A stretch of DNA of 64,000 nucleotides, from the NCBI RefSeq assembly GCF_945859685.1, contig NC_079148.1, forward strand, positions 56,926,421 through 56,990,420. Reading direction: 5' to 3'. Both the position numbers and the translations under genes were made by a program. Source of the stretch: Eupeodes corollae (Eukaryota > Arthropoda > Insecta > Diptera > Syrphidae). Below are positions 47,720 through 58,500 of this stretch, piece after piece. The notes beneath the pieces were generated by a model. It was given only the letters and a program-made list of their open reading frames with translations, was not told the DNA's origin and did no database searches. Position 1 is the first letter of the stretch. Each line of letters starts with the position of its first letter.

Positions 47720-48563
47720 AACATCATTTTTTTAAGGCAAAATAATCACGTTTAATTCAATAGCTTATCCTACTTTATGGTTCAATTCATCATCTTCGCC
47801 TGAACTAGGATTCATTAACAAATTTTCTAGTTCTTTAGCCGACAAAACCCCTTTAATATGCAGCCCGTTTTTATAAGTGGTTATAATGTAAAAACAAAAA
47901 GTGTGCTAAATCTAAGGAAATGGGAAAAGGGTTTTCCAATACATATACCTGTAATTGTTGGATGATTTTTTTAGATAAAAATGCACACAATATCTTGAAA
48001 AAAGGAATCAATTTTTACTACTGTGTAATCATTTCTAAGAATTATCTCGCGCGGATGGGGTAAACGGTTTTTCCAAAGGGTTTTATCTATTTGGTGAATG
48101 AATTTTGTATGGCACTAATATGTATGTGATTGCTTTAAACACACACATGACATCAAAAATGGACAAAAGAAAAATATTATTTCTTTGTGCTTTTGCTACT
48201 GCATTGTGCTTATGTTGCGTAAACGCAACGCAGAGGTATAATCTCACCTGCGAGGCAAATTACCCATAAAAATGTATTCAATTTTTTTTAAAAATATTAT
48301 TTCAAACTTTTGTTTACATGTTTGTAAAGTTTGTTTTGATTTTTTTTTTCATTTTTTTTTTAAGTTTGAAAATATTACCTAAAAATTTTAAAAATTGCAA
48401 ATTTTGAAGACATTAAATTTTTTTTAAAATCCAAAAACAGGTCGATTAGATAATTTAATAAACGTCCAATATTAGTTTTAAAACGCTATAAAAAATGTAC
48501 CAATTAAGTCCCTGGAGACTAAACGTGAGACGTTGCGTTTTCGCAACATTAGCCGGAAATGGG

Positions 48564-49444
48564 TTAAACAGAATGCTATAGTCTGAGAACATAACTTAAG
48601 TTCTAAATTCTTCTTGGAAAAAAAAAATAAGAAAATGTTTCGCACATGAAATAAAACACTTGAATTATGTTGCTCTTTTCATTCTCCATTTACTTCTTGT
48701 ACAAGCCCTTAACTTTTAAAGATTTGATTTGGTAACTAAATTAAAAACAATTTTTCATTTCAATTAAATATGACACAATAACAAATAAATAAAAAAGAGT
48801 TTTTCAAGGTCACTTCACTATATATCTTTTAAGGATGAGACTCGAGACAAACGAACAGTTATTTAAAAAAAATCAAAAGTCCCAAGAATTTCTAATAGCA
48901 GAAATATTAAAAAGCCTTCATGAACAAATTCGCATGTCTCGAACATCATTTCTATTATTTAAATAATACTCTTTGCTTCTAAGATTTTTTTTTAATTCTG
49001 TTTCCAATTTGAAACTCTTTGGTTTATTGGTTAATTTTTCAACATTTTTATTTTTCTGTTGGCTAACATTTTTTTCTAAAAATAAAACGTTTTTTTAGAA
49101 TAACTACATTCTTTACTTATAATTTTAGTTTTCATTTGAATGTTAAGAGCCTTCTTTTTATCCATTTTCGTTATCACTATAATTAACTGTTCTACAGTTT
49201 TTAATCAAATTTGTTTGCAAACATTTTTTTCTAAAATGTTATTAAATAACTATTAAATAATTTAAAATGAAAAAAAAAAGACAGACTAATTTTATAACAA
49301 AGCCATTGATAAATTCGTATTTGCAAAATTCACAATTCAATAACTCCTAACAACATAACATTTATTATATTTGTTTTAAAAGTGCCAAGCGCTTAATCTC
49401 AAAAGTTTTTGTTTTACAAAATAAAAATATTTGTATTTTATTAT
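48564..49444. other. Intergenic remnant between piggyBac and the LPCAT 3' end
   Basis: About 0.9 kb, AT-rich, without coding signal. The LPCAT cleavage region is probably in its last 100 bases: TTTATT (AATAAA on the minus strand) occurs at 49361-49366 and at 49437-49442. Confidence 0.6.
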
Positions 49445-49530
49445 TTACGTCCATGATCTTCTTATATGCTCTTGTTTTTTGTAGAGAAATGCATACTTTG
49501 GTTGGTCTTGGGTATAGTCCTTGAAATCAT
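49445..49530 (-). CDS. LPCAT: LPCAT last exon, 4.8 kb away from the previous one
   Basis: The acceptor TTTTTTTTCTAG precedes ATGATTTCAAGG. The single base carried over from the previous exon completes GAT, giving DDFKDYTQDQPKYAFLYKK and then a basic tail IRRSWT and stop. The segment completes the EF-hand begun in 54335-54473 and matches the family's D-F-x(4)-A/T-x(2)-P-x-Y/F pattern. The long intron results from three transposon insertions. Confidence 0.88.
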
Positions 49531-52500
49531 CTAGAAAAAAAATAAGAACTGTTAAGTTTATTATTGAAACATAAGCCCTTGCTTATTTAGTAAGAAGGTT
49601 TTCGTTACAAACAAAAATAAAGTATATTTTATTAACATATTATTATTTGCATATACATACATAATTCAAACAGATACTTTTAAATATTATTTAAAATAAG
49701 TGATTGCAAAGTGTTTTTCATAATTTCCAAATATCATTGTAATCGCACCGTTGTAATGATTGTACTTTGCCAACAGGACTTCTGGAGCCGTAAAAGGATG
49801 CCATATAATTAATAATTGATTGATTACATGTGCTTTAATGTGGTCCATATGTTACCGGAAATGTATGAAACCTAGGAATTATATACAATTCCTAGGAATT
49901 TATACAGTATCGAGTCTATTTAGGAAATGTATAAAAAGATTTACAAAAGACTATTTAAAACACATATTTCCTCCTTGTATACAACTTCTTAACAACGCTA
50001 GGAAATGTGTTAAATTAAACCAAAAATTTGAAAATAAAATATACCAACTAAAAATGATATACAAAAATGTGTCTTAATTTGTTTTACTTTATTTTTAAAT
50101 GAAAGAAATTATTTATTTTTAAAGGGTAAGCTGAAGTGACACTTAGAATTACATAATATTTTTGAGGCAAAAATATTTTGATGAGCTATAACCCTTCTTG
50201 CAAAGACATTTTTTGAATCCTTGTCCAGTCCCAGTTGATTGCATATTCGCAATATTCGTGCGTATGGAAATTTCGGTACTATAGGTACTTCTTTGGTATT
50301 CAGACTACCTCTTGGGCACACACACTGAATTCAGATCTAGAATACAATTGTTTTATGATTCCATTCTTTGTTACAATCTGATAAAGCTCGATATCTGTTT
50401 AATTTAAGATTACACCTATAATTTTTCGGGCGTCGTCACCACGTCTCCGGTCGACTTCTGGTACGGAAACCCTTACAGAAGTTCCTAAGGACACAGAAGG
50501 AAACTTCTTGTCCCTTGTATTTAACATTTCTCTTGCCTGTTGTTGCAGGTTTTGCTTAGCAGAATGTCGATTTTTTAAACTACTAAATGTTTTGAACACA
50601 ATACACAAAGCAGCAGACCCTTCGTTGCCTCTCTTGCTACAGAACATATGCACTGGCTGAAGGTACTGTGCTGGTCTCACACTGATCTAAATTATTGTAG
50701 ACTGAGATTGGTTCTACCATATTTACATCAAGATAAGCCGTTGGTGCCTTGGGATCTTCTGCAACATTCTGTTGAAGGTTTTCAATGATTTTCTCTAAAT
50801 CTTCTTCAGTTTCGATGTTTTGTGTGAAATCATGTGGTAACTGTAGACCTACTTTAATTTTACATGCAAAAAATAAGCACTTTGCTTGATGCCAGCGTGA
50901 AAAGCCATCTTTTTCATGAGTTGAACAAACCTTATACCCTTGCTTTAATGTGAATTATTATTGTCTTGCATCCAAGTGGTAAGCATATTTTCGATATCCT
51001 GATTCGCCCTTTCCACATGCCTGGGCTTACCATGGATAATTTTATAATGGCCAATATGTTTTTAAGTTTTCGATTACTTTGATGGAAACCTCTGGACCCA
51101 GTAGAGTAAATATATCTAATATTATATACAACACCTCTTTAGGCAGCTTAGCTCTTAGGATTTATATACAATTCCTATTGCTGCTTAGGCGATGTATAGA
51201 ATTCCTAGGCAATGTGTATAGAAAAACTTAATTCACACATTTCCTTGCGATTTATGGCATTGTATACATTTCCTAGAAATTATATATAACGACGGATTAC
51301 ATACACTTCCGGTAAAACATACACCAATAATTTTACTGTTTTTTATATTTAATATAAAATTGATTGAAAAAACGCGTATTCGCCCCAGAGTACATATCAC
51401 TTCTTGTGTCGTTTTTAAAGATAATTTTATTGCTTTCTTGGCAGTTTTCATTTATTGGTGCTCGTTGGACTGATAGGTGTAAAATAGTTGAAATTTGATG
51501 ATTTTGTCCAGTTGAGGTTCGGAAGATTGAAATCACCTTCGATCAGCAGTTCATCATTAGGTTCCATTTGGGCGTGGATCTTCTCAGTTAAATGTATGCA
51601 ATTTTCATAGACAAAACTGGTAGATCTTGGAGGTATGTATACTGAGATAATAAAGAGATAACCTGTTTCCAATTTGATTTTAATACATAGCATTTCGACG
51701 TCAGAAAGATCAAAAGTATCAACCAAAGTGCATATAAGGTAGTTTTTTACCGCGAATAGTATTCCACCACCAACTGTCTCTGAGTCGCTCGATTGGTGCC
51801 TATCTCGTCTAAAAACTTGGTAAGTTGAGTCAAAGAGTTCGGTATCTTTGAAGGAATTATTTAGCCATGTTTCTGTAAGAGTAATTATGTCATGTCCTTA
51901 GGCCATTGATGTTTTGGTAATAAATCAAAACTTGTTGAATCTGCCTCTTCGATAATAATGCATTGTCCGGGTCTCTTGAAAAGGGTTAAAGGATGACGAC
52001 TTTATTTGATTATTTTGTTTATTCTCGAATTGGTGTATTATGATACTTTTTGGCCAAAGCGATGTTGAGTTTAGTAGGTGGAAGATTGAGCCTGGAACTC
52101 TTGTCTTAAAAGATTAATATTTCGAGTGGTTTCGATGAATCATTTTCTCAACTTTTAATAGCGACGCATCAGTCTTGTTCGAAATAAAGTTATTAATATC
52201 GAGGGCGTTGGTTGAAGGGTCAAGTTTAGATAAAAATATAGTTCGATGGTCTTCGACTACTTTCAATCCACATGAGATAGGTGAGTTTAGATGAGTTTTC
52301 TTTGAAAGAGATGAAAATAACAATGAGTTTGTTAACGTTGATGATGATGGGTTTGCATTTGCGAGTAATAGCTCTATTGATGATGGTGAAGTTGTTTTTG
52401 CTTTGATTGGGACAGAATATGTTGATAAGGTTAGAGTTGATTGAAGATGTTGAGAAGGAAGTTCAGATGCAGAGGGAGAAGCGGACCTGGCAGGCTTCTT

Positions 52501-55500
52501 CGTTGAGGGATTAGCATCACTATATTCGGCGTCACTTTCGTGAATTTTCCGCTTTAATGATGCTGCATCGTTTAGCGATCCGCTATGAGTCATTTCATTT
52601 TTGACACTATGAGAATCAATGTTGTGAATTGTATCAGTTTCGTCAGTTATTTGGTTTAAAGATGAGGTGTCATTTAGCGATCCACTATTAGTCATTTCGA
52701 CTTCGTTATTATGAGACTCAATATTTTGTACTGGTGACAAAGTGGTTATTTTGACAACTCTTTCGGTAAGACGAAGTAATTGGTTCAGCCTGCGGATCGC
52801 TTCGCACGACCCCATCTGCGGCACTGGACACCTTAATCTACTTAACACCTCTTGACATATTAAGGAAAAAAATATCTGCAACCTCTGCTAGTCGCCTCAA
52901 AGCTTCGTCGCAGTGGACTAACAACAATATTGGCCACTCCGTAATTCTTAGGTATTTAAAATCAATTCCAAAGCACACAGACTACACCATCCCCCAACTG
53001 CAATTCGACAGAAATGTCCAGATTTGTATACCTCTCAGATCTTATAGAGAAGATAGGACATTCTTGGAGGATAAGTCAATCCATTTTTACACAGATGGTT
53101 CAAAAACAAAAGAATGGGTTGGTGGATGTGTGTACTCTGAACGACTGAAATTAAGTCTCTCATTCCGCATTCCCAATCATTGTAGCGTATTTCAGGCGGA
53201 ACTTTTGGCGATAAAAGAAGTCTTGTCTTGGCTTAAAGATAGTCAGGTTGCTATCAAATCACTGGACTCTGCCTCTACAAACTCCATAACAGTCCATAAC
53301 TGTCGATCATCTCTAATGGAGATGGCACAGCAGTTTAATATTCACCTTTGCTGGGTGCCGGGCATAGAGACATTCCAGGTTATTGTAAGGGAGATGAACT
53401 CGCCAGGATCGGTACAGTGCAGCCCATTCTACCACGTTTGGCACACACTGTGAGGAGTGCAGGCACCAGGTGGAACAACATCACCACGTGTCAGGCCACA
53501 AAAAACATCTGGCCAACACTGGACTGGTATCATAACCGGACACTTCTAATAGGAAAGCACGCCACGCGACTAGGCGTATTCTCAAATGACTTTTGCAGAA
53601 GCTGTATGGGCGAGGAAGAGGAGGATACAGTTCTTCATCTTCTCTGTACATGCCCTGATCTGGCTTGAAAATGCAAGAATTACCTAGTAGAATTCTTCTT
53701 TAAAGATCTAAACGATCTAAATCATATCTGCATAATCAGCCTCTCACGTTTCTTAAGGGACTCAAACTGGTTCCATTGAGCTAGGAGGAAGCCTCAAGAT
53801 TCATGTGGTATCACAATGGGCCATTAAACTGACCTAAATGTGTCCGTTTCCATCTTGTACAGCCACTTCAACCTAACCGTTCCCCGACGGGAATCGAGTC
53901 GAGTCAAGTTCATTTCAACTCGATTAAGGTATATGTATAAAGAATTGAGGCGAGCTTCAAGCCCGCTTTAACACCACAAGTTAATGTAGTAGTCTACGAA
54001 CAAAACCCCTCCTTGACGCAATTGATTTCAGATGTTTTCTTAACATTTCTTCTTGAACATTTTCCATTTTATGTGTTGTTGTTTTAAATTATTATTCTGA
54101 CAGGTCTTCTATAGCTTGTACCAATTTTTAAATACAACCATTGGCTACTATCGATGCGTTTTCTTGGGAATTTTCTACTACACTATTTATCGAATGCCAA
54201 AAAACACGGTTAAACAATTAAGGTGAAGAAACCCGTTCATGTAACTTAAATACAGGTAGAATATAAAACTGATAGTTGTAACCACTTGCAAAAAGCTTTT
54301 GTTTAAATTAATTAAATTTTGTAAAAATATTTACCAAAAGATATCGTTCCTTTGTTCGTATGATCAATGCTGAAAAACAAAGCATCAATTTTCTCTTCCG
54401 TTAATTTTCCACAGTGTCGTACAATTTTTCTCAAACATTCTCTTGATATACTCTGACTAGATGGTGTATATAACTGAAATTTAAAAAATATATTTATTTA
54501 TATTATTGATTTATTTATTTTATAACAACAATTTTATTATTATTACGTTAACAATAATGCTAAGGAACTCAATAAGTCTTTCATCTCTAATTTGACAGTA
54601 AAATAAGCATAAGAGAAAACTTCTTAAGCTAATCGTTTCTGCCTTGTGCTAGAATTGAATAGTACAAAATAATTCATTTATTGTTTAGCACAAAGTAAAG
54701 AATAGTTCATACGTGGTCTAGAATTTTAAATAATTCAGAAAGGATTTTATTATTTGAATCAATGCTTAGTAGATCTTCTAAAGTGATCAAGTCAATATTA
54801 TCATCACCAGGTAAGCAGCAATACTTAGACGCTAGTTCTTTGTATTTGTCTCCGTAAAGTATTCTGAAATTAAAATTCATATTTTGAATTGTATAAGATT
54901 TTGAATACTTATAACCGCAAACTTACCCCAATCCATGTAAACATCTTTCAATTTGAACTATATCTCCTGGGAATGGAATTTTCATTAATTTGGCACGATT
55001 CATCATAACACAGTCTTCAAATGAATAATCTGAAACAGGAACACCCAAAGCTCTGTAAATGAAAGAAAAAAGTTTTATTTCAATTTATAATTTTTTAATC
55101 AGATTCTTCTTACTTAGCCATAACAGTTTGAACATTTTCAGCGAATAGTTTGGGATTTGCCTTTTCTTCTTCATTGGGTGTGTAAACTGGCAGAAATTCG
55201 ATTTCACATCGGCTGTAAATCTTTGCCATTGTCAACCAGAGTAGTTTAAGCCTGATTTGAGTGAAATTAAAAAAAATAATAAGAAAACAAAAATTAAATA
55301 CTGGCCTACTTACAACCCAGGTCCATCCCAAGTCCATGTGTAGGTGTCATATTTGTTTGGATATTTTAGCAATACTGGTTGGACTGGTACTCCAGGATAG
55401 AAGGCACCAGGTTTGAATTTTATCAATGCTGACCGATTTGTACATGTTCCTTCGGCAAATATTACGACCTAAAATTAGTAATTGGTGAATTTGTGTGATA

Positions 55501-58500
55501 AAAACTTACATATATTATATATGTTATAAAATCTATTTTAGACAAAGAGAATTTGTTTAAATATTTTGCTATGTTTTCTTGATTATTGTACCTTTCAGAA
55601 CTATTTTATTCGATGACTTATTGAGATATGGAACCCACGAAGACGGTTTTTTTTTTAAATAAAAAGCTATAAGAAGATTGGCATTATTGAATTTGCACCT
55701 TAAGGCAAAATACAATCCTTTAGTATTCAACTTTATAACTTTATTTGTCATCACTTGTAAGTATTTAAATAAAAGCAACCTATGAGTTTTTTATATTATA
55801 AGGGGAATTCCCTAATATCTATGATTTGTATGCTTTAATACAATTGTTCTTTTTCCTTCTTTTTCATTCTTTGTAAGATAGCCTTAGTGTATGCATTAAA
55901 AGTTTTTTAAATACAAAAGCGTTTATTATTATTTCAACTGAAAATACCAATAGGTTATTGGCCCAGTCATTGCTTTCTGTGTTTGTTTAATTAATTAATT
56001 ATTGTTGTGCTTTTATATAAAATTATATAATACAAAAAAGTACCAAGATGTCAAATTCCAAAAATAAGAGGAATATAACTCCTTTCAATGGAGAAAATTA
56101 TAGTATATGGAAATTTCGATTGAAAGCATTACTTGCTGAAGAAAATTGTCTTCCAGCACTGGAAGAGAACTCTTCCGAAAATAAAAACTCAGGAGAATGG
56201 AGGAGAATGGAGCGAATTGCAAAAGGATGCATTATTGAGCATCTGAACGACACAATGATTGGCATGATAACTGAAGAAAAGACAGCATTGGACATAATTA
56301 AGAAGCTCGACGAAATTTATGAGCGTAAAAGTTCGGCCACCCAGTTATCGGTGCAGAAGAAGCTCTTAACATTTAAATTCAAAGGCGATATCTCTTTATT
56401 TGATCACTTCATAAAATTTGATGAGTTAATCACTGAGCTACAAGCAGCAGGAGCTCAGGTCGACGAGATGAATAAAGTGGCACAATTACTTTTATCGCTA
56501 CCTTCATCTTATGATGGAATTGTGACGGCCATACAAACTTTAGCGGAAAAGGACTTGACACTGGCATTCGTAAAAACCAAGCTGCTTGATTACCAAATAA
56601 AACTTGATCAAACAGATACATCATCCAAAGTGCTTCAGATTGAACTGAATACACCAACAAACAATATGAGAAATGAACGTAAACATCACAATACTTTCAA
56701 AAGAAATAAATTTAATGTAAAGTCAAATCGAACAAAATGTGATCATTGCGGACGCTCTAACCATATCAAAGCAAACTGTTTTTATTATAAGAAATTTATT
56801 TCGAACAATAAACATCGCAATTCAAACAAAAGGACTAAGGAATGGACCAGATCTGGAGCAGTTCAAACAATTATCCCAAGTGACAAAAAATTTGCTTTTA
56901 TGATTGGCGAAACAAAATATATAAATAAATATACTGCGAATAATGAAATAAAATTTTTGCTGGATTCTGGAGCAACAGACCACTTTGCAAACAAGCGTGA
57001 ATATTTTTCAACTTTGAATCAACTGGAACAACCCTTGGAAATTGGAGTAGCAAAGGAGAACACAACGCTGGACGTCAACGAAAAAGGAACCATCGACGTT
57101 ATAACTAAGGATGGCATTAAAGGCGTACTACAAAACGTGTTTTACTCACCGGAGATTCCCTATAACATTTTGTCTGTTCGAAGTATTCAAGAAGCAGGGA
57201 TGTCGGTACATTTTGAAAACAATGGTGAAGTTGTAATTAAAAAATGCAACGAAATATTGGTTAAGGGTGAGTTATGTAAAAATTTAATTATAATACAATT
57301 TTATTATTTGAATCTGAAAACAAATTCAGAAATTAATACCTGTAAGCAAGATACCGAAAGTTATATGCTATGGCATAAAAGACTAGGTCATATAAGTAAA
57401 AACAAACTTATAGAAATGCGAGAAAGAAAAATGGCTGCAGATAGTGAAGTCATTAAAAATCTCGTTCCTACTAATTTGATATGCGAAGCATGTATTTATG
57501 GAAAACAATCACGTTAACCATTTTCAAAACAAAAAGACAAATCTTATGTTAATCGTCCATTATTAATAATTCATTCGGATATATGTGGGCCAATTACCCC
57601 TGTAACAATCGATAACAAAAATTATTTTGTGACTTTTATCGATGAATTCACCCATTACACTGTGGTTTATCTATTGACTCATAAGTCAGAACTTTTTGAA
57701 GTTTTTAAAGACTACGTAACTAAAAGTGAAGTGCATTTTAGTCTAAAAGTAGAACAAGTTTACTGTGATAATGGACGTGAATATATTTCAAATGATATGA
57801 AATCATTTTTCAAGGAAAAGGGTATAACATATCATTTAACGGTCCCATATACTCCTCAGTAGAACTCGGTTGCTGAAAGAATGAATCGGACACTCACAGA
57901 AAAAGCTCCTGCTATATTAAATAATGTGAATTTACAAAAATATTTTTGGGGAGAAGCAATTTTAACTGCTACGTATTTATTAAATATTTCCCCAACAAAA
58001 GCATTATGCCCAAACAAAACCCCTTTTGAAATGTGGCATAACAGAAAACCAAATATAGGTAACTTAAAAATTTTTGGCTCTACTGTTTTTGTCCACGATA
58101 AAAAATGGAAAAGTAAATTTGACGACAAATCTTTTAAAGGTATATTTGTGGGCTATGAGCCAAATGGATATAAAATTTTGGATCCTAGAACACAAAAATT
58201 TATAAAAGCCCGTGATGTCATTTTTGACGAACTAAATTTTAAAATATCAAGGCCAGTTTTAGATTTTAATACAGTGGAATCAAAAGGCTCCACGGAATTA
58301 TTTAAAATGCCTAAATTTACTAACACTGAAAAAAGTGAACCTGTTGATATACAAAAAGCAGGTAAATCCGATGAAACGGATAAATCCGGTGTTATAGAAA
58401 CGGATAAATCCGTCATTATAGAAACGGATGATGAACATGAAAATGTTCAAACGAAACACTTTAAAACTGCAGACGGGAACTGTAGAAAAAGTGAAAGAAT

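Larger units (their letters stand above)
41275..48563 (-). mobile_element. piggyBac-type transposon carrying two nested insertions
   Basis: Both ends abut TTAA (41271-41274 and 48564-48567), and the terminal 12 bases are inverted repeats with one mismatch (CTCATTTCCGGC / CCCATTTCCGGC). TTAA target sites with CCC-type ends are the piggyBac hallmark. A degenerate piggyBac transposase on the minus strand is found in pieces at 43244-43800 and 41444-41931. Removing the mariner (41933-43241) and the LINE (about 43988-47395) leaves about 2.6 kb, the usual piggyBac size. Related near-palindromes (TTGCG TTTT CGCAA at the right end, a weaker copy near 41405) sit inside both ends. Confidence 0.85.

Noticed and set aside
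54181..54300. Candidate LPCAT last exon next to 54335
   Set aside because: Its translation has no EF-hand continuation. The segment at 49445-49530 fits phase and sequence much better.
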